Source: Riptortus pedestris (taxonomy: Eukaryota; Arthropoda; Insecta; Hemiptera; Alydidae). From it: a stretch of 64,000 bases of DNA. Position 1 is the first letter of the stretch; every line of letters begins with the position of its first letter. The notes under the pieces were generated by a model. That model was not told the origin of the DNA, did not search any database, and saw only the letters and a list, made by a program, of their open reading frames with translations. Below, one piece after another: positions 10,984 through 22,680 of the stretch. A program made the translations under genes and the position numbers. The DNA lies in contig CM032233.1 in NCBI GenBank assembly GCA_019009955.1, positions 121,995,501 through 122,059,500 on the forward strand, read 5' to 3'.

Positions 10984-11108
10984 ACACTCTTTATTTTGCA
11001 GGTGCAATCTACATCTTAACACTGAATCGACATTAGGCTTATTAAATTTTAACAAGCCTAATGTCGATTCAGTGTTAAAATGTTGATTGCCCTGAAAATA
11101 AAGCGTGT
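10984..11108. repeat. Foldback inverted repeat, ~56-bp arms
   Basis: Left arm 10984-11040 and right arm 11054-11108 are inverted copies (AACACTGAATCGACATTAGG versus CCTAATGTCGATTCAGTGTT) with a 13-bp AT spacer. A further direct partial copy of 'ACATTAGGCTTATTAA' lies at about 11143. No target duplication was found. Confidence 0.65.
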
Positions 11109-11171
11109 AGTATTACTCTTTATTTTTAGTGCTATAAAGTATAACATTAGGCTTATTAATTTTTAACAAAT

Positions 11172-11398
11172 GGGGCTCAGGTTAGCCATGTGAGTTAAAA
11201 CGTTGCCTTTAATCTCACATGGTAAACCTAGAGATGTGAGTTCGATTCCCGCCTGGGGAAAGGAATTTATTTAGTGACGGAATTCATTAAATAAAATCCC
11301 GAGTGCCACCCCGGCTAGAAAAGGGTGGTAACCTGTAGATAACCTGTCCCAATTAGCCATAGTTGCAAAAAGCGGACGTTAATAAATAATTAAAAAAA
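11172..11398 (+). mobile_element. tRNA-derived SINE, copy 1
   Basis: The head begins GGGGCTCAGGTTAGCCATG and carries an A-box-like stretch and a good B box (GAGTTCGATTCCCGCC at about 11238). Then come a body (TTTAGTGACGGAATTCATTA ... GGCTAGAAAAGGGTGGTAAC ... ATAACCTGTCCCAATTAGCC) and an AT tail (TTAATAAATAATTAAAAAAA). Two further copies on the minus strand (19.1 and 40.5 kb) share the same limits, which defines the family. Confidence 0.8.
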
Positions 11399-11790
11399 GG
11401 TTACCAATGTGAAGAACACCTATGGAGGATTAAAATAGCAAACAGCTCCACTCTCCAAAATAGTTTATAGCTTTATTTTGGTAGTTTATAACTTATTCCC
11501 GGTTCCTAAGTCTGTTACGCAAGGGCTGTGTAAACTAAGCATACTTCTCTTCTCTAAAATTACTTTTCTGAATTTCTAAAATATCACGGAGGCCAAATCT
11601 CCTTCTTTTTAATTTTTTTTTTATTTTTATCTATTTCTCACTTAGTAATAGCTCTATGTATAAAAACCCTAAAATATAAGCTATACGCGAAATATTTAGT
11701 GTTACAATAGCTTTATTCATGTAAACGTCGAATGAGCTGGTGGGTAACTGAATGCTGAAAATCCAAAATAATTTATATAAAACTAGAAAA
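11399..11790. other. Unassigned sequence with a short HINE 5'-end scrap
   Basis: Only 'GTCTGTTACGCAAGGGCTGT' plus 'AACTAAGCATACTTC' (about 11510-11550, +) resembles a HINE 5' terminus. Otherwise AT-rich and unrecognised. Confidence 0.4.
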
Positions 11791-12227
11791 GTCCGTCACG
11801 CAGGGGCTGCGTAAACTAAGCAGATTTCCCACGTGATGTTTTACAATAGAGAAATTTCACGAGAGCCGAGCAGTTAAGGAAACTTCCGAACTAGCTTTTG
11901 GCGGGAAAGTCACTCGTCCGTTAATCGCCCCGATTTAATAAAAATGAAAATATCTCGGTTAATATTCAAGATAGCGAATAAATGTATATAACAATATTTA
12001 TAGTACATTTAATTTGCAATAAGATTGATTCTGTACAATTTTTCGATCAAACGTATAGTAACGGAGATATTTCGAATTTTCGAAAATCCTCCTTTCTAAA
12101 CTCCCCCTCCCACTGGTCCGATTTCAGCCGTTAACGAACTTGATCTTTCTTTTTACATAAAACGACTAAATATCGAGTTTGATAACGATCAAACAAAAAT
12201 TGCGACCGCTAGAGCGATAACAGACAA

Positions 12228-12285
<58 letters not shown>

Positions 12286-12393
12286 TTTTGAACGGACCTC
12301 ATTTTCGTCATCTCCTGAGTAGGATCGATGTACATTTGAAGAAATGTTTCGAAAATCACGTCATGAGTATGACCTCAGTAGCTGATTTCTGCT
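11791..12393 (+). mobile_element. HINE copy, near full length
   Basis: 5' end GTCCGTCACGCAGGGGCTGC after AAAA. Then the sub-terminal AGCAGATTTCCCACGTG, 'GAACTAGCTTTTGGCGGGAA', the C-rich tract, 'CGACCGCTAGAGCGATAAC', (AT)n at about 12226-12282 and the 3' blocks. The final hairpin is reduced (CTGATTTCTGCTAAAA). Length about 600 bp. Confidence 0.7.
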
Positions 12394-12399
12394 AAAATG

Positions 12400-12636
12400 G
12401 ATATATATATCGGCTAATATTCATGATATAGAAAATACGTATAACACAATATTGATAAGCAATTAATAAATTTGCAATAATATTGGTTCTATAAAATATT
12501 TATTTAGTTTTACATAAAACACTTATGAATCTATCTATATGTAGCTAGTTTGGTAAAGATGAGACGAAAATTGTGAGCGTTAAAAGACAAGAATATATAT
12601 ATATATATGTATTCCCTTAAGGGAAATCTGCTAAAA
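12400..12636 (+). mobile_element. HINE 3' fragment with intact 3' hairpin half
   Basis: Starts in the same flank as 10155 (CGGCTAATATTCATGATATA) and ends CCCTTAAGGGAAATCTGCTA. The two loci share this stretch, so it belongs to a local duplication, not a separate insertion. Confidence 0.5.
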
Positions 12637-13229
12637 GGAGCTCATACCGTCTGAGGTTTGGCAGGGGTAAAAATTTGAAGATGCTTTGCCTAAAGTATTG
12701 GAATGGTCTAATATGATTCATTCCTACAACTCCCTCGCATCAACCCAGGAATTTCTCTCCCATTTGAGCAAATATGTATAATCACAATACTTAATATTCA
12801 TTACACAGCAGGATAATTACCAACTAGTTTCATCGAGTCCAAAACAAATTTAAATCCAAACCTAGTAACTACTCTTATTATTTATCTCTTCTAAAATACC
12901 AAATTCCTTGGACATTATGAAATTGAAACTTGTTACTTGTGACACAGGGGGAAATGTGCTTAGGTGCTTCCCGAGATTGGTCGACTTCTTACTACTTCGC
13001 ACGAGATAAAGGAAGTATTTTTATTGCGAAACATTTCCGTATTTAAATGTCAATGTGATCATCCGTTTTGAAATCATTTTGACTATTCTTGGCGTGAAGT
13101 ATGTAAGAATATCGCATCAGACTAGTATTAGAATGTTGACGTTCCATATTTAGGACTGGTATAACAGTTACTTATGCACTTTAGCTTTTCATTGAAATAG
13201 ATTAAGGGAAACTGTGAGTTATGTGGTAA
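12637..13229. other. Unassigned sequence
   Basis: No gene-like frame or family repeat recognised between the HINE fragment and the minisatellite. Confidence 0.4.
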
Positions 13230-16195
13230 GCTTATAGGGTTGACGGATAAATGTGAGGCGTATGGTAGGGTAACGGGATTTCCTGCGAGGTAAATGGTAG
13301 GAATATGGGATTGAGGGAAACATTTGACGTGTATGGTAGGGCTATGATAATTTGGGAGACATTTGAGGTGTATGGTAGGGCCATAGGATTGGGGGAGACA
13401 ATAATAGCGATATGTGGTAGGGCAATGGGACTGAGGGAAACATATGGGGATTATGGAAGGGCTACGGCATTGGGGGACATATCAGGTGTATAGTAGAGCT
13501 ATGGGATTGAGGGAGACATCTGAGGTGTATAGTAGGAATATGTGATAGGGGGAGGTATGTGAGGTGTATTGTATGGCTATGGGATTGATGGACACATCTG
13601 AGCTGTATGGTAGGGCTATGGGATTAGTGAAGACACATGCGATATGTGGAGGGCTATGAGATTGGGGGAGACATGTGAGGTGTATGGTAGGGCTATGGGA
13701 TTGGGGGAGACATGTGTGGTGTATGGTAGGGCTATGGGATTGAGGGAGACATCTGAGGGGTATGGTAGGGCTATGGGATTGGGGGAGACTTGTGAGGTGT
13801 ATGGTAGGGCTATGGGATTGGGGGAGACATGTGAGGTGTATGGTAGGGCTATGGGATTGGGGGAGACATCTGAGGTGTATGGTAGGGCTATGGGATTGGG
13901 GGAGACATGTTTGGAGTATGGTAGGGCTATGGGATTGCGGGAGACATCTGAGGGGTCTGGTAGGGCTATGGGATTGGGGGAGACATGTGTGGTGTATTGT
14001 AGGGCTTTGGGTTTGTGGGAGCCCTCTGAGGGGTATGGTAGGGCTATGGGATTGGGGGAGACTTGTGAGGTGTATGGTAGGGCTATGGGATTGGGGGAGA
14101 CATGTGAGGTGTTTGGTAGGGCTATGGGATTGGGGGAGACTTGTGAGGGGTGTGGTAGGGCTATGGGATTGGGGGAGACATCTGAGGGGTATGGTAGGGC
14201 TATGGGATTGGGGGAGAGACTTGTGAGGTGTATGGTAGGGCTATGGGATTGTGGGAGACATGTGAGGTGTATGGTAGGGCTATGGGATTGGGGGAGACAT
14301 GTGAGGTGTATGGTAGGGCTATGGGATTGGGGGAGACATCTGAGGTGTATGGTAGGGCTATGGGATTGGGGGAGACTTGTGAGGTGTATGGTAGGGCTAT
14401 GGGATTGGGGGAGACATGTGAGGTGTATGGTAGGGCTATGGGATTGGGGGAGACTTGTGAGGGGTATGGTAGGGCTATGGGATTGGGGGAGACATGTGAG
14501 GTGTATGGTAAGGCTATGGGATTGAGGGAGACATCTGAGGTGTATGGTAGGGCTATGGGATTGGGGGAGACATGTGTGGTGTATGGTAGGGCTATGGGAT
14601 TGGGGGAGACATCTGAGGGTACGGTAGGGCTATGGGATTGCGGGAGACATGTGAGGTGTATGGTAGGGCTATGGGAGTGAGGGAGACATGTGAGGTGTAT
14701 GGTAGGGCTATGGGATTGGGGGAGACATCTGAGGTGTATGGTAGGGCTATGGGATTGGGGGAGACATGTGAGGTGTATGGTAGGGCTATGGGATGGGGGG
14801 AGACATCTGAGGGGTATGGTAGGGCTATAGGTTTGGGGAGACCTATGAGGTGTATGGTAGGGCTTTGGGTTGGGGGGAAACTTGTGTGGTGTATGGTCGG
14901 GCTCTGGGCTGGGGGGAGACATGTGTGGTGTATGGTCCGGCTATGGGATTGCGGGAGACCTCTGAGGGGTATGGTAGGGCTATGGGATTGGGGGAGACTT
15001 GTGAGGTGTATGGTAGGACTATGGGATTGGGGGAGACATGTGTGGTGTATGGTAAGGCTATGGGATTGAGGGAGACATCTGAGTGGTATGGTAGGGCTAT
15101 GGGATTGGGGTAGACATGTGTGGTGTATGGTAAGGCTATGGGATTGAGGGAGACATCTGAGGGGTATGGTAGGGCTATGGGATTGGGGAAGACTTGTGAG
15201 GTGTATGGTAGGGCTATGGGATTGGGGGAGACATGTGAGGTGTATGGTAGGGCTATGGGATTGGGGGAGACTTGTGAGGTGTATGGTAGGGCTATGGATT
15301 GGGGGAGACATCTGAGGGGTATGGTAGGGCTATGGGATTGGGGGAGACTTGTGAGGTGTATGTTAGGGCTATGGGATTGTGGGAGACATGTGTGGTGTAT
15401 GGTAAGGCTATGGGATTGAGGGAGACATCTGAGGGGTATGGTAGGGCTATGGGATTGGGGGAGACATGTGAGGTGTATGGTAGGGCTATGGGATTGAGGG
15501 AGACATCTGAGGGGTATGGTAGGGCTATGGGATTGGGGGAGACTTGTGAGGTGTATGGTAGCGCTATGGGATTGGGGGAGACATCTGAGGGGTATGGTAG
15601 GGCTATGGGATTGGGGGAGGTATGTGAGGTGTATGGTAGGGCTATGGGATTGGGGGAGACATGTGAGGTGTATGGTAGGGCTATGGGATTGGGGAGACAT
15701 CTGAAGGGTAAGGTAGGGCAAAGGGATTGGGGGAGACGTGTGAGGTGTATGGTATGGCTGTGGGATTGGGGGAGACATGTGAGGTGTATGGTAGGGCTAT
15801 GGGATTGAGGGAGACATGTGAGGTGTATGGAAGGGCAATGGGAGTGAGGGAGACATGTGAGGTGTATGGTAGGGCTATGGGATTGGGGGAGACATCTGAG
15901 GTGTATGGTAGGGCTATGGGATTGGGGGAGACATGTGCGGTGTATGGTAGGGATGTGGGATTGGGGGAGACATGTGAGGTGTATGGTAGGGCTATGGGAT
16001 TGCGGGAGACATCTGAGGGGTATGGTAGGGCTATGGGATTGGGGGAGGTATGTGAGGTGTATGGTAAGGCTATGGGATTGGGGGAGACATGTGAGGTGTA
16101 TGAGACTTGTGGTATGGTTATGGGATTGGTGGAGGCACCTGAGGTGTATCGTCGGGTTTTGGGTATACATGGGATTAATCCCTATTTGAGGTGTA
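13230..16195. repeat. 39-bp minisatellite, about 75 copies
   Basis: The unit reads TATGGTAGGGCTATGGGATT then GGGGGAGACATGTGAGGTG (39 bp). Variants alternate at the ACATGTGAGG / ACATCTGAGG / ACTTGTGAGG position. The first ~400 bp (13230-13640) are more diverged, as expected at an array edge. Because 39 = 3 x 13, open frames of up to 313 codons appear on both strands (for example repeated YGRAMGLGETCEV on +). These are by-products, not genes. Confidence 0.95.
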
Positions 16196-16199
16196 AGAG

Positions 16200-17400
16200 G
16201 TGACTGACTTCGCCTTGAGATCTGTGCTGCCATATGGCCACCTCACATGCTAATATTATTGTTATTGGCCATGCCTAAATGTTCCATGTAGAGTCTTCCA
16301 TTCACCATTATCCACGATACCCGGATTTATGTTATTTATATACATGTTGACCGGATATCTGTGTTAAGACATTCATTTTACTTTGTTCGGTTTGAGTTGA
16401 ATATTTTTCTCATTGCCCGATCCAATCCGAGCAAAAGTACTATTCATTGTAAATTAATATATTTTTCTTAATGAAACACAATCAAAATATAAATTAAATA
16501 ACAGAATAATGTATTTATTTATAATTTTCTTTTATGAAATTATGGATTCAGCAATTATTAAAGAATAAAGAATTCAACATTTGAGTGTAGAAAGCAAGCT
16601 TCTTACTAAAGCACTGCACGGACTTTGTATTAAAATGTTTCTGTTCTTCTCATTTAATTTTTTTTGTTTAAATCAACTAACTGTGGTGGACATGTATGAG
16701 TCAGATTTTGAATTGCGTGCCAATAACAACTACTTGATGGGAGGGTGGATGACAACTTTACTTGGCAAAAGGATTTTCTATAGCCGAGGACAGCTGAGAT
16801 GGGAGGATAGGGCTGGAATTTAGGAAGTTTCCAGCAACCTATGGATCGACTGTCCAACCGACCAATAGTCCTTTTTAATTTTATCCTCACCTTTTTCGAT
16901 ATATTCATTTAACAGTTTTTTTCCCCTTAACAATCGGAAAGAAGGATTTCCTCTCACACAGCCACTGCTAAACACTCTCGGTGCTGAGGGGAGACTGGTC
17001 GAACTTTACCCAACAATGCAGGAGGGGCCCCAACTGAGGTTGGAAGCCTTGGCATTTCCTTACCTCTTGTGTCGGGGCGAACGTCCTGGGGATTGCTTGA
17101 TTCAACTCACGGCCGTGACTAATCTCTTCATTCACCTGTCTTCTTTCGAATGATATATTTCCGTTTCAAATCGAACCACAAGTTTGTTTTTTTAATAATA
17201 TGACAATGTTGACTATTGATTTATCAATATTTTTGTTTAATTAAAGTTTTAAATCAAAATCCAGTTTTCAAATATGGTACGTTTGAATCAACATTACTGT
17301 TTTATATGTAACATAATAATATAATTTACAATTTTATTAAGATATTTAATCATAAATAGTTATTTTTTCATGAATTTTAGATATAATGTTTTGTGATTTT
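16200..17400. other. Unassigned sequence, one open stretch
   Basis: No family repeat recognised. On the + strand one frame stays open from about 16867 to 17149 and includes LRLEALAFPYLL; the same frame upstream (from 16581) has only two stops. It has no start, splice or domain support that I can confirm. Confidence 0.3.
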
Positions 17401-17404
17401 CTTT

Positions 17405-17516
17405 AGCAGATATCCCCTAAGGGAAATCAGTTATTGAGGTCGTACTCATGACGTGATGTTTGAAAAATTTCCTCAAATGTCCATCGATCCTTCCTAGGAG
17501 ATGACGAAAATTATAT

Positions 17517-17588
<72 letters not shown>

Positions 17589-17925
17589 AAGAATTTCGAT
17601 AATTTGAAATATCTCCGGTATTTTACGTCAGATCGAAAAAGTGTATATAACCAATGTTATTGCAAATGTAATTTCCTGTACATGTTATATATTTTCTCTT
17701 TCATAAATATTACTGAGACATATCGATTTTTTAGTTTTCTACCTTCAGTAAACCCCTACTCCTACTTAAGACATATTTACAATAAGCTGTTACATTATGA
17801 AGCACTTTCTTTGAAGCGTTAATACTAAATTATGTTCTCATTGAAGTTTGACATTTTGAGATAAATGCAAATACGTGACGCACGTGGGAAATCTGCTTAG
17901 TTAACGCAGCACCTGCGTGACGGAC
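17405..17925 (-). mobile_element. HINE copy, both ends kept
   Basis: Hairpin AGCAGATATCCCCTAAGGGA at left, CAGCACCTGCGTGACGGAC at right. The interior microsatellite is compound, (AC)n (17519-17546) then (AT)n, and replaces part of the family interior. Flanked by CTTT and TTTTT. Confidence 0.65.
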
Positions 17926-18269
17926 TTTTTAAAATATGAAGATGAAACTTAATATTAGGTACATGTAAAGACATTTTTATTATATATGCAGCTTAAAAAT
18001 AATATAAAAGTTTTAAAATTGAAATAGTGTTATTATTTTCCCTCTCCCGTAAAGTTCCATGCTTCAAATATAGAGGTAACAAATGGCAGCTCAGGTTGTT
18101 AATTGTTTCAAAGTTCCATTGAGGTTTTTCATTCCAATGTTAGAAAAAAAATGTTACAAAAAGGAAAGAACTTAAAACAAAACTGTAATAATGTTAGATC
18201 CACATATTTTTCATATTTAAACAACATTCTTTTCCCTGTATTAAAACCGGCTGCGATAATTAATTGGTC

Positions 18270-18487
18270 TTCCCTCCTGCGCCACTTATTGGCATTTATC
18301 TCAAAAAGTAAAAGTTTAATGAGAACAATATCGTGTATTTGACCTTGTAATGAAGTGGTTCATGATTTAACAGCTTATTATTAATATGACACTAGTAGGA
18401 GTCGAGGTTTACTTAAAGCCGAAAACTATAAAATCCAAATATCTCGGTTATTATTCATGATACAAAAAATATGTATAGAACAGCATT

Positions 18488-18567
<80 letters not shown>

Positions 18568-19590
18568 ATCATTATCAAACTAAAGATCAACTCCGCTACC
18601 CGTCGAAATCGGACCAGAGGGAGAGAAAATTTCGAAAATTCAAATCAAAATTTAATCTAATCCAAATCCAATCTTATTGCAAATTTAATATCCTATAAAT
18701 GTTGTTAATATACGCTTTTATCTTGATTATTAACTCAGTTATTTGCATTTTCAGTTTTCATTCTTCAAATAAACCCCCTCTGCTACTCATGTCATATTAA
18801 TAATGAGCTTCGTGAACCGCTTTATACATATCAAATTTGGTCTTCATTGAACTTTAATTGTGTGATATACAAGCAAATACGTTCTGTGATGATATCATTA
18901 ATTTAGATTTTCCGATTTTGACTTGAAAATGTTAATTTTATCTTTGCCATGCTCAATACTTAACCATACCATTACATTAAACTCTCATGTTCGTATGTTT
19001 TAATGGCTAAAATTGAACCAGGAAAATGAGGATTTAAATGTGGGGTCAACAATTCTAAATATCGCCAATATTATGCTCTGGATCCAAAACTTTTATAGAT
19101 TATTATTATTATTATTTATTAACGTCCACTTTTTGCAACTTAGTCTAACTGGGACAGGTTATCTACAGGTCACCACCCTTTTCTAGCCAGGGTGGGATTT
19201 AGAATGTTATTTAATGAATTTCGTCACTAAATAATTTCCTTTGCCCAGGCGAGAATCGAACTCACCACTCTTGGTTTACCATGTGAGATTAAGGTCAACG
19301 CTTTAACTCACATGGCTAACCTGAGCCCCTACTTTTATAGAACTAACCTTGTTGAATAACTAATGCTCTACAATTGTTACTGTATACATTTTTTTAAAAT
19401 TCAAATATTAAGCAAGTTCTTCGTATGACTTGGTTTTCAGCCTTCATTAAACCCTCACGTCTTCTATTCATTGGATTTTGGCTTTGAACTAGAGAATGTA
19501 GGGTGAGGGGAGATCACCAGGCTGTAATCCGCCAATGTGGGAAATATGCTTAGTTTGCGGCGTCCCTGCGTGATGAACATTTTTATAATC
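18270..19590. mobile_element. Mosaic of HINE fragments in both orientations
   Basis: About 18270-18490 is + (CATTTATCTCAAAAAGTAAAAG ...), then (CT)n/(AT)n at 18489-18564. After 18600 the blocks are in minus orientation, through a degenerate 5' end at about 19538-19575 (GGGAAATATGCTTAGTTTGCG). A SINE (19100-19330) is inserted in the minus-oriented part. Confidence 0.5.
19100..19330 (-). mobile_element. tRNA-derived SINE, copy 2, with 11-bp target duplication
   Basis: Same family as 11172-11398, reversed: tail ATTATTATTATTATTTATTA at left, head CATGGCTAACCTGAGCCCCT at right. ACTTTTATAGA flanks both sides (19089-19099 and 19331-19341), a perfect 11-bp duplication that proves retroposition. The target is the 'TATAGAACTAACCTT' block of a HINE. 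Confidence 0.85.
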
Positions 19591-19674
19591 AATATTGCTC
19601 GTGATATCAACTTGAATGGCTGTTATATACAAATGCCTAATTGTGCATCAATTCGATTATCAGTTGATATTATA

Positions 19675-20193
19675 AACTCAACCGCAAAAAAAAAAAACCG
19701 GACACTTCATATTTGTCGTAAGCTAATTTTCAGCAATGTGTTTCTTTATGTGGGTATTCTAGTTATTACAGAGAATGTAGAGTCTAAGTCCATTGAACTA
19801 ATCCCTTCAGGATTTGTAAACAATTAGATAAAACTCAGATTAGATTTATTTGTCGTGAAGTTGATCTATTCTAAACTGTAAGTAGTTTTTCGCACATTTA
19901 AACATCTTTAATTATTAACCAAGCATTTTCTTTAATCAATGTTTTATTTTTATTTCGGTCCAGAATAATGTGTCTTTCAAACGTAGATGGAAGGCCGGAG
20001 CTTACGTTACATTGCCGAAACGCTCGGGGTTGCAAAGTCTACCATTCACTGTAATAAAAATGAAGAATAATTTTTTTTTTTAAATGTGATAAACAATTAT
20101 TTTAATTAAAAAGATTAATATACATATATATTAAGTATTTAACTAAATTATAAGACTAAATCTAAGTGTCCGGTTTTTTTTTCCGGTTGAGTT
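19675..20193 (+). mobile_element. Tc1/mariner-type element, internally deleted (519 bp)
   Basis: Inverted ends AACTCAACCG + poly(A) + CCGGACACTT (19675 on; mirrored to 20193) are flanked by TA on both sides (19673-19674, 20194-20195). The interior retains a helix-turn-helix start of a Tc1-like transposase. Confidence 0.75.
19987..20070 (+). pseudogene. Tc1-like transposase N-terminal HTH fragment
   Basis: A 27-codon frame from ATG at 19987: MEGRSLRYIAETLGVAKSTI then a stop at 20068. GRSxRxIAExLGVxKSTI is the classic DNA-binding helix-turn-helix of Tc1-family transposases. Everything after this helix is deleted, and an in-frame TAG precedes the ATG, so the protein start upstream is also lost or out of frame. 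Confidence 0.65.
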
Positions 20194-20486
20194 TATATAC
20201 ATATATATATAATATTATGTATTTCGTCATTAAGTCTTCGTGATAGATTGGCGCAAAAACATTAACCGGATGCGAATTTTTGATACGTTCTCAACTCAGG
20301 ACTGTCTGTCGGTGAGAACGTTTACCTACACGGAGATAATTATGCTAACCCATTATCACTATAATGATTTCCATTTCTCGATCTATTTCCTCAGGAATAC
20401 AAAAACACAAAATGATTTAGTATATTACATTGCAACAAATAATCTTTTCAATTATTTCTTTTCTATTGAAAGCTAATTCTCTTTCA

Positions 20487-20671
20487 GCAGATTTCCCTTA
20501 AGTGGGATCACAATAATCTTTGCCTGAATCACTCAAATTTTAGTAATCCAAGAAAAAGAAAGGGGGGGGGATCAACAGAACGTATTTGGACATATCTCAC
20601 AAAGTAAAAGTTCAATGAAAACAATATTTGGTGTTTAACCTTGGAATGAAGTGGTTCATGATATAACAGCT

Positions 20672-20744
<73 letters not shown>

Positions 20745-20760
20745 AATATATGGTCTTGTT
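20487..20760 (+). mobile_element. HINE fragments and a long (TA)n tract
   Basis: A lone AGCAGATTTCCCTTAAG at 20488, then a short + interior (AAAGTAAAAGTTCAATGAAA ... GTGGTTCATGATATAACAGC) running into (TA)n at about 20674-20740. No second terminus. Confidence 0.45.
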
Positions 20761-20804
20761 TACCAGGAAAAATGGAATGTGAAGGATTAGGTGATCAGTG
20801 TTTT

Positions 20805-21598
20805 AGCAGATTTCCCTTAGGGGAAATCAGCTATTGAGGTCGTAATCATGACGCGATTTTCGAAAAATTTCTTCAAGTGTCCATCGATCCTACCCAGGAG
20901 ATGACGAAAATGAGGTCCGTTCAAAACTATCTATAACACTCTAGCGGTCGCAATTTTTGTTTAATCGTCATCAAACTCGGTATATAATCGTTTTATGTAA
21001 AAAGGAAGATCAAGTTCGTTAATTTCAAAAATTCGAAATATCTCCGTTATTATGCATCGGATCGAAAAGTGTATAAAACCAATCTTATTGCAAATTAAAT
21101 TTACTATAAATATTGTTTTTATACATTTATTCTCTATCTTGAATATTAACCGAGATATTTGCAATTTTCAATTTTCAGCAAATCGCCACTTCTACTCATG
21201 TTACGTAAACAATACTCTGCTACATAATAAATGCCCTGGTGACTCCCCCCCCCATCTTAAAGTTTTGGACTACTAAAATTTTATTGATTGAGATAACAAT
21301 TATTCTGACTCATATAAATTACACTAGTCGATATAGTAAATAGTTCTCAATAAAATTAATGTGTTATATTCTGATATATTTCAGTAATTGTTTTTCTTTC
21401 CGGTGTGAGGCGGGCCGACCCTTTTGTTTACATTTCTAACCTAACGCTTCCTGTCGGCAGGTTATTGAAATGGGATGAAACATTTATTTCCGTTTGTATT
21501 TATTCACGGTGTTGTTGTGTTAGCAGTATGTATATTTATCTATTACCAAACTTCACGAGGGAAATCTGCTTAGTTTATGCAGCCCCTGCGTGACGGAC
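20805..21598 (-). mobile_element. HINE copy, long subfamily, both ends kept
   Basis: Hairpin AGCAGATTTCCCTTAGGGGA at left after TTTT, CAGCCCCTGCGTGACGGAC at right before TTTT. Includes the subfamily block with C-tract (21245-21253), 'AAATTTTATTGATTGAG' and 'TTTCTTTCCGGTG'. The same block occurs in the copies at 67-2068 and 38976-39722. Length 794 bp. Confidence 0.7.
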
Positions 21599-21603
21599 TT
21601 TTA

Positions 21604-22680
21604 TATTAGCACGTAGCAAGGAGAATTACCTTGCCTTTATAAAATAGTTTCAATAAGATACAAAATGTACAAGTTAATTTAATACTTGCTCATTATAATA
21701 AAATAGTCAGTAATAGTATGGCTATAAAGCAGTGAAAGCATGAGGGTGAACACTTGGCCTCCTACGACAACCGTATGGCAGGCCTTGGTCCTTCCATTGG
21801 TTCCTGGGTTACCGGCTCCCCCCCCCACCCCCGATTTATTGAGCGAATGATGGGGCTAATGTGGTTTGATCGGGCTCTGAGAGGGAGAGCAAATCCCTTA
21901 TATTGCTCAGCTAAACATAAATTTGTAAAGGAGTTGGTAAACTTTTTTATTCTCTCCCTTTTCAATAAATAATTGAAGATGATGAGGAAGGCTTCGAGCC
22001 TAATGGAAAACTTGTTGTGCATTTTGAGGGGAGAACCTCAAACAAGGGCTTTCATGAAACTTTCTTTGCAAAGTCTAACCCTTACCCCCCCCCCCCCCTC
22101 TCCTCCTTAAACCTTAACATTCTTTTTTCCTTAGCTTTTCATCTATATTCCTCTTCAATCTGATTTTCAACTATCGTGTTTTTTTATTATTTATTCTTCT
22201 AAGGCTTTATTAAGATTCTATTCTTTAGAGAGTTAGCACTAAAATTAATTTACCGAAATGAAAAGGGCACGCGGCTAGAATATAAAAGAAATTTCATTCA
22301 CAAATAAAGAATAATAGTTATCCTGAATAGATTAGCGTTTATAAATAAATATTATTCCACTATTTATTAGCTCCACATTCTACTCCAACTTTTTCATGAG
22401 TGTTATAGTAATATACGTTTTTCTCAGAGATTCAATTCAAGACTAACTTAAAATAGTGGATTTTATAGAATTCAGCTGGTGCTATTGTGACAATTAACGT
22501 CGTCAATAGAATATTACAAATAAGAGTGAATAGAGACTTAAGTGACATTCTGTAGATCGCGTCAAAATTAAATGTGATGGAGTTAGTATTTTAGTATCTT
22601 GGAAAATTATCGATTTATTGATTGCCTGGGAAGTAACGGAAACCCCCAAATGTACGAACATAAAATATATTTGTGATGGC
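21604..22680. other. Unassigned sequence
   Basis: No recognised gene. A poly(C) run lies at 22085-22098. The ~50-bp stretch AACAAGGGCTTTCATGAAAC + TTTCTTT at about 22027-22076 recurs at 24180-24229 in the same orientation. Confidence 0.4.

Noticed and set aside
11180..11255. tRNA gene
   Set aside because: The B box is good but there is no full cloverleaf. The same sequence recurs three times with a common body, AT tail and target duplications, so it is a SINE head.
13305..16233. Open frames of 60-313 codons on both strands with a 13-residue repeat
   Set aside because: They are produced by a 39-bp tandem repeat with no stop in several frames of both strands. No start context, non-repeat domain or codon bias supports a protein.
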